A DNA stretch of 64,000 nt from Thioclava pacifica DSM 10166. Lineage in GTDB: Bacteria > Pseudomonadota > Alphaproteobacteria > Rhodobacterales > Rhodobacteraceae. Positions 37,154 through 46,756 of the stretch are shown here, in pieces; within the stretch, counting starts at the first letter, position 1, and each line of letters opens with the position of its first letter. The DNA lies in assembly GCF_000714535.1 (NCBI RefSeq), contig NZ_AUND01000039.1, positions 62,001 through 126,000 of the forward strand. The letters are read 5' to 3'. The translations under genes were made by a program, and so were the position numbers. The notes under the pieces were generated by a model. That model was not told the DNA's origin. It worked only from the letters and a program-made list of their open reading frames with translations, and made no database searches.

Positions 37154-37851
37154 TCAAGCTCGGTGTGCCCTCCAAGGGGCGTCTGATGGAAAAGACCTTC
37201 GACTGGTTCGCCGAGCGTGGGATCACGCTCAAGCGCACCGGCTCGGAGCGCGAATATGCCGGCGCGGTCGAGGGAGCCGAGGGCGTGCAACTCGTGCTGC
37301 TCTCGGCGGGCGAGATCCCGCGGGAACTCGCCGCAGGCCGCATCCATCTCGGCGTGACCGGCTCCGATCTCGTGCGCGAGAAGCTCGCCGACTGGAAAAG
37401 CCAGGTCGCGGACCTCGCACCGATGGGGTTCGGCCATGCCGATCTGATCATCGCCGTGCCTGCCTGCTGGTCGGATGTGGACAGCCTCGAAGACCTCGAC
37501 GCCGCCGCCCACCGTTTCCGCGCGACGCATGGGTTCCGGCTGCGGATCGCTACGAAATACCATCGGCTGGTGCGGGAATTCCTGACCCGCGAGGGCGTGG
37601 CCGATTGGCAGCTCGTCGACAGCCAGGGCGCGACCGAGGGGACGATCGCGAATCTCACCGCCGAGGCCGTGGCCGACATCACCTCGAGCGGTGAGACGCT
37701 GCGCGCCAATCACCTCAAGATCCTCTCCGACGGGCTGATCCACCAGTCGCAGGCGACCCTCTTCGCCTCGCGGGCTGCCGATTGGTCGGGGCAGGAAAGC
37801 CGCCTTGCCGATCTCGCGAAACAGCTTGGACTGCCCGCGCCGACGCTCTGA
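37150..37851 (+). CDS. hisG: ATP phosphoribosyltransferase HisG (short form)
   Basis: First enzyme of histidine synthesis, 233 aa: joins ATP and PRPP. It begins KLGVPSKGRLMEKTFDWF, and the C-terminal PRPP site is DSQGATEGTIANLTAEAVADITSSGETLR. It lacks the C-terminal ACT-like regulatory domain of the long form, which fits the HisZ gene directly upstream. The GC-rich hairpin of the repeat at 37851-37904 follows and probably ends the transcript. Confidence 0.95.
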   Translation: MIKLGVPSKGRLMEKTFDWFAERGITLKRTGSEREYAGAVEGAEGVQLVLLSAGEIPRELAAGRIHLGVTGSDLVREKLADWKSQVADLAPMGFGHADLIIAVPACWSDVDSLEDLDAAAHRFRATHGFRLRIATKYHRLVREFLTREGVADWQLVDSQGATEGTIANLTAEAVADITSSGETLRANHLKILSDGLIHQSQATLFASRAADWSGQESRLADLAKQLGLPAPTL

Positions 37852-37904
37852 TCTTCCTCTTGGTCGAAATATCCCACGGGGGTCCGGGGGTGTGAAACCC
37901 CCGG
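37851..37904. repeat. AAATATCC-type hairpin repeat between hisG and ghrA
   Basis: The core GGTCGAAATATCCCACGGGG is followed by a hairpin CCGGGGGT (37884-37891) with ACCCCCGG (37897-37904). It sits between the convergent genes hisG and ghrA and could serve both as a terminator, though no T-run follows. Confidence 0.65.
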
Positions 37905-37914
37905 CGCGCGCCGC

Positions 37915-38856
37915 TCAATAGCCGCGCGACCGGTCCACGAGATAGAGAAACGGCTCGCCCGCTTCACTGCGCCGGATGTTCTCGGCAATCACCTCCGAGG
38001 CCGTCTCGGCCCGGCTTTCGGCCGCGATATGGGGCGTCACCGTTACGTTGGGATGCGCCCAATAGGGATGCTCGGGCGGCAGAGGCTCGGTGCGGAACAC
38101 ATCGAGCGTCGCATGGCCGACCTGCCCGCGATCCAGCGCCGCCAGCAACGCGTCATCGTCGATCAGCGTGCCGCGACCGGGGTTGATGATCCGCGCGCCT
38201 TCCGGCAGCAGCGCCAGCGTCTCGGCATTCAGAAGATCGGTCGTCTCGGGCGTGTCGGGCAGGATCGAAACGAGGATCTCGGCGCGCGACAGCGCCGCAC
38301 GCAGCCCGTCTTCGCCGCTCAGGCAGGTGATCCCGGCGATGTCTTTCGGCGTGCGGCTCCAACCCGTGACAGTGAAGCCCAGCTCCACGAGCGCCTCCGC
38401 GCAGGCCTTGCCCAACGCGCCCAGCCCCAGCATCACCACTGAGCGGTTGCGCGCCAGCGGCGGCACGCCGCCGTCATGGCGCCACACACCGTCCTGCTGC
38501 GCCAGCGTCGCGTCGATTCCGAGGTGATAGCGCAGCACATGGCCGGTCACATATTCGACCATGCCGCGCTCGAGCCCCGCATCGACCATCCGGCAGAGCG
38601 GTTGCGTCAGGGTGGTGTTGCCCACCACGCGCTCGACCCCGGCCCAGAGGTTCAGCACGGCTTTCGCCTTGGTATAGGCGGTGAAATCCTGCACCGGACC
38701 TTGCGGCGAATAGACGATGTAATCGACGGATGAAGGATCGGCCTCGCCGGGCTGGACGATCTCGGCCGCGACGCCGGTCGCAGCGATGGCCTCGGTCAAC
38801 GGTCCCTCGTAACGCGGCCAGTTGGAGGATTTGTCTGCGAAAAGAACCCGGATCAT
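37915..38856 (-). CDS. ghrA: glyoxylate/hydroxypyruvate reductase A (2-hydroxyacid dehydrogenase)
   Basis: Cytosolic NAD(P)H-dependent 2-hydroxyacid dehydrogenase of 313 aa. The dinucleotide motif is VMLGLGALGKACAEAL. Catalytic Arg is in NPGRGTLID, Glu in FRTEPLPPEHPYW and His in TPHIAAESR, in the order of the GhrA family. Its start overlaps the rodA stop by 4 nt, so it is translated at the end of the mre-rod operon, an unusual location for this enzyme. The substrate is inferred from family membership. Confidence 0.85.
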   Translation of the reverse strand: MIRVLFADKSSNWPRYEGPLTEAIAATGVAAEIVQPGEADPSSVDYIVYSPQGPVQDFTAYTKAKAVLNLWAGVERVVGNTTLTQPLCRMVDAGLERGMVEYVTGHVLRYHLGIDATLAQQDGVWRHDGGVPPLARNRSVVMLGLGALGKACAEALVELGFTVTGWSRTPKDIAGITCLSGEDGLRAALSRAEILVSILPDTPETTDLLNAETLALLPEGARIINPGRGTLIDDDALLAALDRGQVGHATLDVFRTEPLPPEHPYWAHPNVTVTPHIAAESRAETASEVIAENIRRSEAGEPFLYLVDRSRGY

Positions 38857-39998
38857 CTTTGCCTCGGTCTGTGGATATGGGCGCTTTGCACCAGCCCGAA
38901 GGCAGCAAGCAGGATCATCATCGCGGTGCCGCCATATGAGACAAGCGGCAAGGGCACGCCCACCACCGGCATCAGCCCCATCACCATCGCCATGTTGATC
39001 GCGAAGAAGAAGAAGAACGTCCCCGCGACGCCGAAACTGAGAAGCGAGGCGAACCGGTCCTTCGTCGCCATCGCGGTATAGAGCGCAAAGCCGATGATCC
39101 CGGCATAGAGCATCAGCAAAGAGAAGGCGCCGACGAAGCCGAATTCCTCGGCGAGCGTGGTGAAGATGAAGTCGGTATGTTTCTCGGGCAGGAAGTTCAG
39201 TCGCGATTGCGTGCCTTGCATGAAGCCGCGCCCCGACCAGCCCCCCGAGCCGAGCGCAATCTGCGCCTGCATGATGTTATAGCCCGCACCGAGCGGGTCG
39301 GAGCCGGGATCGAGGAAGGTGTCGATCCGCTTGTACTGGTAGTCATGGAGCAGCTGATACTCGGTACCGCGGCTTTCCATCACGCCGAAGACCAGTGCAA
39401 CGACGAGCGCCAGCACGGTCCCGAAATACCACAGGCTCACCCCGGCCGCGAACATCACGAAGGCGCCGCCGAGCACGAGCATCACGGCGGTGCCGAGGTC
39501 GGGCTGGGCCAGCACGAGGAAGGTGGGTGCAAGGATGATCGCCGCTGGGATGAACACCCAGAGCGGGCGCGAGACCTTCTCGACCGGCAGCCAGTCGTAA
39601 TAGGCGGCCAGCAGCATCACGAGGGTGATCTTCATCAGCTCGGAGGGCTGGATGCGGAGCGGGCCGATCTCCAGCCAGCGCTGTGCGCCCATGCCGATCG
39701 CGCCGAAGAACTCCACCGCGATCAGCAGCAATAGCGCCACGAAATAGGCCAGAGCCGAGACGTTGCGCCAGAACCACATCGGCACGAAGGCCACGGTGAA
39801 CATCGCCACCATTCCGAGCGCGAAGCGTTTCATCTGCGGCTCGGCCCAGGTTTTGAGATTACCGCCCGCGACCGAGTAGAGCATCAGAAAGCCCGCGCAG
39901 GCGACGGCCGTGAGCAGGATCACCAGCGGCCAGTTCATGTAGAGGATCTTGCGCCATCCCGTCGGGACGGTCTTGAGATTGCTCTCGAGATAGCTCAT
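38853..39998 (-). CDS. rodA: rod-shape SEDS protein RodA (peptidoglycan glycosyltransferase)
   Basis: Polytopic inner-membrane protein of 381 aa of the SEDS family, which polymerises lipid II in the elongasome with PBP2. Hydrophobic segments fill the protein. Family motifs are GAQRWLEIGPLRIQPSELMK, VLAQPDLGTAVML and MGLMPVVGVPLPLVSYGGTAM. Its start overlaps the mrdA stop by 4 nt. Confidence 0.95.
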   Translation of the reverse strand: MSYLESNLKTVPTGWRKILYMNWPLVILLTAVACAGFLMLYSVAGGNLKTWAEPQMKRFALGMVAMFTVAFVPMWFWRNVSALAYFVALLLLIAVEFFGAIGMGAQRWLEIGPLRIQPSELMKITLVMLLAAYYDWLPVEKVSRPLWVFIPAAIILAPTFLVLAQPDLGTAVMLVLGGAFVMFAAGVSLWYFGTVLALVVALVFGVMESRGTEYQLLHDYQYKRIDTFLDPGSDPLGAGYNIMQAQIALGSGGWSGRGFMQGTQSRLNFLPEKHTDFIFTTLAEEFGFVGAFSLLMLYAGIIGFALYTAMATKDRFASLLSFGVAGTFFFFFAINMAMVMGLMPVVGVPLPLVSYGGTAMMILLAAFGLVQSAHIHRPRQR

Positions 39999-41944
39999 GC
40001 GCGCGACCTCGCCTGCGGCTTTTGCACCGATTCCGGATCGACCAGATCGAGCGAGTCGTTGAGTTCCTTGGCCTTGGCGCGGGCCGAGGAGGGATAGGCG
40101 TCATCGGGGGGCAGGCCGCCGGCCAGCGCAAAGAGCAGTACGTCGCGCGCGATCGGGGCGGCGGCGGTGGAGCCGCCCGAGCCATGCTCGACCACGACCG
40201 AGACCGCGTAGCGCGGATTGTCGATCGGTGCGAAGGCCACGAAAAGCGCATGGTCGCGGCGGTTCCAGGGCAACTGGTCGTTGCGGATCACCCCACGGGC
40301 ACGCTCTGCCTTGGTGATGTTGCGGACCTGGGACGTACCCGTCTTGCCCGCCATGAGCCATTCCTTCATCTCGATGCGCGAGCCGCGCGCAGTGCCGCGT
40401 GCGGAGTTCACCACCGCCGTCATGCCCTTGCGCACACTATCGAGATAGGATTTCTCGATCCCCAGGTCGTCAGAGACATGTACCGGTTGTTCGACCCCGT
40501 CGCGGGCCCGGATCAGCCGTGGTTCGACCTTCTTGCCGCTCGCGATCCGCGCGGCCATGATCGCCAGATGCATCGGCGAGGCGAGCACATAGCCCTGACC
40601 GATCGCGGCGTTTGCCGTGTCGCCGATCAGCCAGTCCTTGCCGTAGCGTTCCTGTTTCCATTCTTTCGTGGGGGCCACGCCTTCCTTGACCGCCGACATC
40701 GGCAGGTCCGGTTTTACGCCGACGCCCAGGCGCCGCGCCATGTCGCTCATCTTGTCGATGCCGACGCGCTGCGACAGCTCGTAGTAATAGACATCGCAGG
40801 ACTGCTCGAGGCTCTTGGTCATGTTCACATGGCCATGGCCGGCGCGTTTCCAGCAGTGGAAACGGCGGCCCGCGATCTCGACATATCCCGGGCACCAGAC
40901 GGTTTCCTCGGGCGTCACCAAACCGGCCTCGAGAGCAGCCAGCGCGGTGACCATCTTGTAAGTCGAACCGGGCGGATAGAGGCCCTGAACCGTCTTGTCG
41001 GCCAGCGGGCGGTGATCGTCCTGCGTCAGGCGCCGGTAATCGGCGACAGAGATCCCGCGAACAAAGAGGTTCGGGTCGAAAGAGGGCGCGGAGGCGCAGG
41101 CCAGCACATCGCCATTGGTCACGTCGATCACGACGGTCGCCGCCGACTCCTCTTCAAGCCGTTGCAACGCGTAATTCTGCAGCCGGTAGTCGATGGTGAG
41201 CTGGATATTCTCGCCCGGCTTGCCCGGCTCGCGCGACAGCTCGCGCATCTCGCGGCCCGCCGAGTTCACCTCGACGCGGCGCTGCCCTGCTTCTCCGCGA
41301 AGCACGGCTTCTTCCTTCGCTTCGATCCCCGACTTGCCGAGCTGGAATTTGGGGATCAGCAGCAGCGGGTCGGGGTCTTCCATCTTCGAAAGGTCGAAAT
41401 CCGAGACCGGGCCGACATAGCCGATGACATGGGCGAAATCATCGTCTCGCGGATAAAGGCGCGACAGACCCACATCGGGGTTCACCCCCGGCAGCGACGG
41501 GCCGTTGACGGCCACGCGCGAGAACTCGTCCCACGTAAGACGGTCGGCCACGGTCACCGGCGTCGTGGGAGGACGGCGGCGGATGTCATGCAGGATATCG
41601 GCCGCATCGGCATCGGTGATCGGGATCAGGCGGCGCAGCTCGGCGAGCGTCGCCTCGACATCGTCAGTATCCTCGCGGGTAATGGTGACGCGGTAATTCT
41701 GCTCGTTGCCTGCGAGCAGCACCCCGTTGCGGTCGAAGATAAGCCCGCGCGCCGGCGGAATGAGCCGGATCTTCACCGAGTTGCCCTCGGCCAGCAGCCG
41801 ATACTGGTCGGCATCCTCGAGTTGCATCTTGCGCATCCGCGCCGCCAGTACGGCCATCACCGCAACCTGCGCGCCGCCCAGCATCAGCCCGCGGCGTGTG
41901 ATGCGGCGGGTGCTTTCTTCGGTATCTTTCGGGGATCGTCTCAT
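39995..41944 (-). CDS. mrdA: penicillin-binding protein 2
   Basis: Elongation-specific transpeptidase of 649 aa. There is a short N-terminal membrane anchor after RRITRRGLMLGGAQVAVMAV. The PBP dimerisation domain follows (RLIPPARGLIFDRNGVLLAGN), and the transpeptidase domain has SxxK in PPGSTYKMVTALAALE, SxN-like QSCDVYYYELSQ and KTGT in MAGKTGTSQVRN. It works with RodA, encoded downstream with a 4-nt overlap. The mreD gene ends 10 nt upstream. Confidence 0.95.
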   Translation of the reverse strand: MRRSPKDTEESTRRITRRGLMLGGAQVAVMAVLAARMRKMQLEDADQYRLLAEGNSVKIRLIPPARGLIFDRNGVLLAGNEQNYRVTITREDTDDVEATLAELRRLIPITDADAADILHDIRRRPPTTPVTVADRLTWDEFSRVAVNGPSLPGVNPDVGLSRLYPRDDDFAHVIGYVGPVSDFDLSKMEDPDPLLLIPKFQLGKSGIEAKEEAVLRGEAGQRRVEVNSAGREMRELSREPGKPGENIQLTIDYRLQNYALQRLEEESAATVVIDVTNGDVLACASAPSFDPNLFVRGISVADYRRLTQDDHRPLADKTVQGLYPPGSTYKMVTALAALEAGLVTPEETVWCPGYVEIAGRRFHCWKRAGHGHVNMTKSLEQSCDVYYYELSQRVGIDKMSDMARRLGVGVKPDLPMSAVKEGVAPTKEWKQERYGKDWLIGDTANAAIGQGYVLASPMHLAIMAARIASGKKVEPRLIRARDGVEQPVHVSDDLGIEKSYLDSVRKGMTAVVNSARGTARGSRIEMKEWLMAGKTGTSQVRNITKAERARGVIRNDQLPWNRRDHALFVAFAPIDNPRYAVSVVVEHGSGGSTAAAPIARDVLLFALAGGLPPDDAYPSSARAKAKELNDSLDLVDPESVQKPQARSRA

Positions 41945-41954
41945 CGTGCCCCTC

Positions 41955-42494
41955 TCACAATCTGTGCCCGAAGGCGTCGACCTCGCCCGGTGCGGCGCGT
42001 CGGAGCCCGAAGGCGACCCGCGAGACCATCACCACGACCGGATAGGCCGCAAGCGTCATCAACATGCGGAACAGCTCGAGCCCGAGCGCGGGCTGATCGA
42101 CCATCACGATCATCAGCATGAACCGCTTGAGCGACATCATAACCACCAGCAGCACCGCGACCAACGCCCATTCCAGCGCGAAGGGCAGATCGCGCAGCGC
42201 AGTCTCGCGGGCGCGCAGGAACTCGGTCGCGCCGAGCACGATCAGCGTCCAGAGCCCGATCGGACGCCAGAAGAGGATGTCTTCGAGCAGGAACACGATC
42301 ACGATCAGCAGCGCGGGCACGTATTCGGGGCGGCGCAGCACCCAGGCCAACGTCAGCGCCAGCATCAGATCGGGGCCGGGCAGGGCGCCCGGCGTATGGC
42401 TCAGCGGCAGCAGGCGCACGAAGATCAGCGCGAACCCGATGCCGATGAAAAGCGTGCGATAGCCAAGCCTGCGGCGCGTGAGCGGGTCGATCAT
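41955..42494 (-). CDS. mreD: rod shape-determining protein MreD
   Basis: Polytopic membrane protein of 179 aa with about five hydrophobic segments; a component of the elongasome. The sequence is weakly conserved, as usual for MreD, but the size and the position between mreC and mrdA fit. It starts MIDPLTRRRLGYRTLF, and its start overlaps the mreC stop by 4 nt. Confidence 0.88.
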   Translation of the reverse strand: MIDPLTRRRLGYRTLFIGIGFALIFVRLLPLSHTPGALPGPDLMLALTLAWVLRRPEYVPALLIVIVFLLEDILFWRPIGLWTLIVLGATEFLRARETALRDLPFALEWALVAVLLVVMMSLKRFMLMIVMVDQPALGLELFRMLMTLAAYPVVVMVSRVAFGLRRAAPGEVDAFGHRL

Positions 42495-43462
42495 TGGCCC
42501 GCTCCCGTCGCGGCGTCCGCGGCATCGGTTGTATCACCGCTCTCAATCGCGCCCTCGGCCGCCTCGGTCCGCGCCTTCTCGGCGGCCTCCTGTTCGATCA
42601 CCTTCGGATCGGGGGCGATGAGCCCTCCGGAATTGTCGATGCGGTCCACCGGGTAGGAGCGCAGCACGCGCAGGAAATCGAGCCGTTCGTAATCGGCCGA
42701 GAGTCGCACGCGCAGGCGTTTGCTCCGATCTTCGAACACTTCGCCTACCAGCAGTCCGGCCGGGAAGACCCCGCCATCGCCCGAAGAAATGACCCGGTCG
42801 CCCGGACGCACCCGGTCAGGGTGTTCTATGAAATCGATCACCGGATAGGGGGAGTTGTCGCCCGCAAGAATGGCGTTCTGACCGGAGGCCGGGATGCTGA
42901 TGGGGATACGGCTCGATGCATCGGTGAGCAACAGAACGCGCGAGGTCGAAGCCCCCACTCCGGAGATCCGCCCGACGAGACCAAGCCCGTCCATCGTCGC
43001 CCAGCCATCGACGATCCCGTCGCGCTTGCCAACATTCAGCAGCACCGATTTGCGAAACGGCGAGCCGCTATCGGCCAGCACGCGTCCCGAGACCGAGGTG
43101 AGTTTCGGATCGAGCCGCACCTTGTTCAGAGCAAGCAGCTTGGCGTTTTGCTGATCGAGCTGACCGGCCGTCTCACGCCAGGCCTTCATTTTCTGAAGCT
43201 CGCGGCGAAGTTCCTGATTTTGCTCGTAGATCCGGGAGTAGGACTGGAAGCCCTCGATCATGTCGGTGATCTTCGTGACCGGTGCCATTGCCCAATCGAA
43301 GCTGGGAACGAAGCGATCCACGAGGGCGGAGCGGACACGCTCCATCCGCGGGCTGTCGATGCGCCAGATCAGGAAAAAGACCAGCAACAGCAACGCGAGA
43401 ACCGCCACACCGAGGCGGCGCAGCGGTCCGATATAGTCCTGATCGTCGCGGTTTCTGGCCAA
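42491..43462 (-). CDS. mreC: rod shape-determining protein MreC
   Basis: Bitopic protein of 323 aa that links MreB to the periplasmic synthases. One N-terminal membrane helix (about 15-31, LRRLGVAVLALLLLVFFLIW) is followed by a short coiled coil (about 75-100) and two beta domains with GKRDGIVDGWATMDGLGLVGRI. The C terminus is Ala/Glu-rich. There is a 52-nt gap to mreB upstream. Confidence 0.93.
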   Translation of the reverse strand: MARNRDDQDYIGPLRRLGVAVLALLLLVFFLIWRIDSPRMERVRSALVDRFVPSFDWAMAPVTKITDMIEGFQSYSRIYEQNQELRRELQKMKAWRETAGQLDQQNAKLLALNKVRLDPKLTSVSGRVLADSGSPFRKSVLLNVGKRDGIVDGWATMDGLGLVGRISGVGASTSRVLLLTDASSRIPISIPASGQNAILAGDNSPYPVIDFIEHPDRVRPGDRVISSGDGGVFPAGLLVGEVFEDRSKRLRVRLSADYERLDFLRVLRSYPVDRIDNSGGLIAPDPKVIEQEAAEKARTEAAEGAIESGDTTDAADAATGAGQ

Positions 43463-43514
43463 TTCCGTCTCCGGTCAGCGCTCTGGCCGGGTGGGCTGCG
43501 TTCCCGGTCCCGGC

Positions 43515-44640
<1,126 letters not shown>

Positions 44641-44814
44641 GCGGATTTGCGCCAAGGCAGTAAGGGCTCTGCGGTTATCCGCGCAAGGCAGTTCAAGCAA
44701 TTGACCTTTTTCAACATTTCTGTCTGAAAACTGGGTGAAAACAGCAGAAAGAATTTCAGATTTGCAATGCGTCACGAAATCGTGCAGTTTTGCTAATTTC
44801 GCGGGCGCGGTGCC

Positions 44815-44850
44815 AAAGGAAAGGGCAGCCCGCGCGGGGCTGCCCGTTTG
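44815..44850 (-). terminator. rho-independent terminator of leuA
   Basis: On the minus strand GGGCAGCCCC and GGGCTGCCC form the stem (44823-44845) with TTTCCTTT following, about 25 nt after the leuA stop. Confidence 0.75.
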
Positions 44851-44872
44851 TCACCGACTCGGCGGCGACGGA

Positions 44873-46444
44873 TCAGAGCTTGTAGCTGACCTGTTTCACA
44901 TCCGCATCCGGCGCGGTCTTCTGGCTGCGTACCCGCAGGCGGTTCAGCGCGCCGACATAGGCCTTGACCGAGGCGAGGATCGTGTCGGTATCGGCCGCCG
45001 AGCCGGTCACGATACGACCATCCTCCTCCAGACGCACCGATACGGTGGCCTGCGCGTCGGTGCCCTCAGTCACGGCGTGGACCTGATAGAGCTTCAGCTT
45101 GGCCTTGGTCGGATAGATCGACTTCACGCAGTTGAACACCGCATCCACCGGGCCGTCGCCCTCGGATTTGCAGCTTTTCTCCTCGCCATCGACGAGCATC
45201 TTCAGCTCGGCTTCCTGACCATCCGAGCCACAGACCACGCGCAGCCATTTCACTTGCAGGTAGTCATCCGCCGTGTTGGCCGCCGTGTCCGACATCAGCG
45301 CGACCAGATCGTCGTCATAGATTTCCTTTTTGCGGTCGGCCAGTGCCTTGAACCGCACGAAGACATCGTTGAGCTGGTTGTCAGCCAAATCGTAGCCCAG
45401 ATCCTTCAGCTTCGAGCGCAGCGCGGCGCGGCCCGAATGCTTGCCCATCGCGATATTGGTCTCGGTGATACCGATATCGGAGGGCTTCATGATCTCGAAG
45501 GTCTCGACATTCTTCAAAACGCCATCCTGGTGGATGCCGCTCTCGTGCAGGAAGGCGTTCTTGCCGACGATCGCCTTGTTGAACTGCACCGGGAAGCCCG
45601 AGACCTGCGCCACCCGGCGCGAGATGTTCATGATCTTCGTGGTGTCGATCCCGGTGTCGTAAGGCATGATGTCATGGCGCACCTTCATCGCCATCACGAC
45701 CTCTTCGAGCGCGGTGTTGCCTGCGCGTTCGCCCAGACCGTTGATCGTGCATTCAATCTGGCGCGCCCCCGCATCGACCGCGGCCAGCGCATTCGCCGTC
45801 GCCATGCCCAGATCGTTGTGGCAGTGGGTCGCGAAGATGATCTCGTCGGCGCCCGGAACGCGCTCCAGAAGCATCCGGATCAGCGCGGCCGACTCTGCCG
45901 GGGCGGTGTAGCCCACCGTGTCGGGGATGTTGATCGTGGTGGCGCCCGCCTTGATCGCGATCTCGACGACGCGGCAGAGGTAATCATGCTCGGTGCGCGT
46001 CGCATCCATCGGCGACCATTGCACGTTGTCGCACAGATTGCGCGCATGGGTCACCGTGTCGTGGATCACCTCGGCCATCTGGTCCATGTCGAGGTTCGGG
46101 ATCGCACGGTGCAACGGCGAGGTGCCGATGAAGGTGTGGATGCGCGGGGATTTGGCGTGTTTCACCGCCTCCCAGCAGCGGTCGATATCGGGCAGCTTCG
46201 CGCGGGCGAGGCCGCAGATCGTGGACGTTTTCGCCCGCTTCGCGATATCGCTCACGGCTTCGAAATCACCGATCGATGCGATCGGAAAGCCGGCCTCGAT
46301 GATGTCGACACCCATCTCGTCGAGCATGTCGGCGATCTCGAGCTTCTCGTCATGGGTCATCGTCGCCCCCGGCGATTGCTCGCCGTCGCGCAGGGTGGTG
46401 TCGAAAATCAGAACGCGGGATTTGTCGGTCATGGTCTGGGCCAT
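44873..46444 (-). CDS. leuA: 2-isopropylmalate synthase
   Basis: First committed enzyme of leucine synthesis, 523 aa. TIM-barrel catalytic motifs are FDTTLRDGEQSPGATM, the metal-binding HCHNDLGMATANALAAVD and NGLGERAGNTALEEV. The linker has FLHESGIHQDGVLKN, and the C-terminal LeuA regulatory domain (feedback by leucine) covers about 400-520. It starts at ATG 46444 or possibly at ATG 46432 (MTDKSRV). A Leu-codon leader and hairpins precede it, so it is probably also controlled by attenuation. Confidence 0.96.
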   Translation of the reverse strand: MAQTMTDKSRVLIFDTTLRDGEQSPGATMTHDEKLEIADMLDEMGVDIIEAGFPIASIGDFEAVSDIAKRAKTSTICGLARAKLPDIDRCWEAVKHAKSPRIHTFIGTSPLHRAIPNLDMDQMAEVIHDTVTHARNLCDNVQWSPMDATRTEHDYLCRVVEIAIKAGATTINIPDTVGYTAPAESAALIRMLLERVPGADEIIFATHCHNDLGMATANALAAVDAGARQIECTINGLGERAGNTALEEVVMAMKVRHDIMPYDTGIDTTKIMNISRRVAQVSGFPVQFNKAIVGKNAFLHESGIHQDGVLKNVETFEIMKPSDIGITETNIAMGKHSGRAALRSKLKDLGYDLADNQLNDVFVRFKALADRKKEIYDDDLVALMSDTAANTADDYLQVKWLRVVCGSDGQEAELKMLVDGEEKSCKSEGDGPVDAVFNCVKSIYPTKAKLKLYQVHAVTEGTDAQATVSVRLEEDGRIVTGSAADTDTILASVKAYVGALNRLRVRSQKTAPDADVKQVSYKL

Positions 46445-46484
46445 CTGCTGTCTCTTTCGTCTTGGCTCTTAGCGTCAGTTGGTC

Positions 46485-46568
46485 CCGAAGGCCAGCATTG
46501 CGCGGTGGCTTTCGGAAGTTGTCCGGGCGCTGGATACCCCTGAGCGTTCGCGCCCGGGGGCACGCTCA
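46485..46568 (-). promoter_or_regulatory. leuA leader: mutually exclusive hairpins of a putative attenuator
   Basis: Hairpin A pairs TGAGCGT (46562-46568, overlapping the leader stop) with ACGCTCA (46541-46547) and extends to about 12 bp through wobble pairs. Hairpin B pairs CCGGGCGC (46550-46557) with GCGCCCGG (46523-46530). The 5' arm of B is the loop of A and its 3' arm lies beyond A, so the two cannot coexist. Hairpin C pairs CCGAAAGCCA (46506-46515) with TGGCCTTCGG (46485-46494), 9 of 10 bases. No clear T-run follows B or C, so termination could need Rho or the switch may act on translation. Confidence 0.6.
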
Positions 46569-46658
46569 GAGGCTGCTAAGAAGAAGGAGACCACGGGAAA
46601 TCGCGCCACGGGCTCTGGCCCCGGCTGCGTGAATCTGGATATGGAAGTCCCGTGTCAT
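46566..46658 (-). CDS. leucine-rich leader peptide of leuA (30 aa)
   Basis: A 30-codon frame from ATG 46658 to TGA 46566-46568 ends R-G-L-L-L-L-S-S-L-stop, with codons CTC CTT CTT CTT AGC AGC CTC. Four consecutive Leu codons next to hairpins just upstream of leuA mark it as the stalling peptide of a ribosome-mediated attenuator. No Shine-Dalgarno precedes the ATG; instead a -10-like TATAGT ends 8 nt before it, so the mRNA may begin at or next to the ATG (leaderless), as reported for the trp leader of Sinorhizobium. It is too short for normal gene finding. Confidence 0.6.
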   Translation of the reverse strand: MTRDFHIQIHAAGARARGAISRGLLLLSSL

Positions 46659-46665
46659 GGGCCGC

Positions 46666-46693
46666 ACTATAAGCGCGAAGACCCAAATGAAAA
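46666..46693 (-). promoter_or_regulatory. candidate leuA promoter
   Basis: On the minus strand TTTTCA (46688-46693), a 16-nt spacer and TATAGT (46666-46671), with the expected start point at about 46658-46660, i.e. the leader ATG. Confidence 0.5.
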
Positions 46694-46756
46694 GCAAAAA
46701 AAGGAACCGCGCGGGGCAGGGGCACGTAGCCATTGCGAGTAACAAGGGAGGTGGGC

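Larger units (their letters stand above)
46445..46756. other. intergenic region holding the leuA leader and SDR-gene promoter
   Basis: About 215 nt on the leuA side are the leader described in separate entries. The remaining stretch (46694-46756) precedes the SDR gene at 46757; it has an A-run (46695-46701) and the SD AAGGGAGG (46744-46751), but I see no convincing promoter for that gene. Confidence 0.6.

Noticed and set aside
40022-42121. Plus-strand open frame of about 700 codons antisense to mrdA and mreD
   Set aside because: Shadow of well-recognised genes; composition is Arg/His/Asp-rich and no ribosome-binding site is visible.
44735-46543. Plus-strand open frame of about 600 codons antisense to leuA
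   Set aside because: Shadow frame of a clear 2-isopropylmalate synthase gene.
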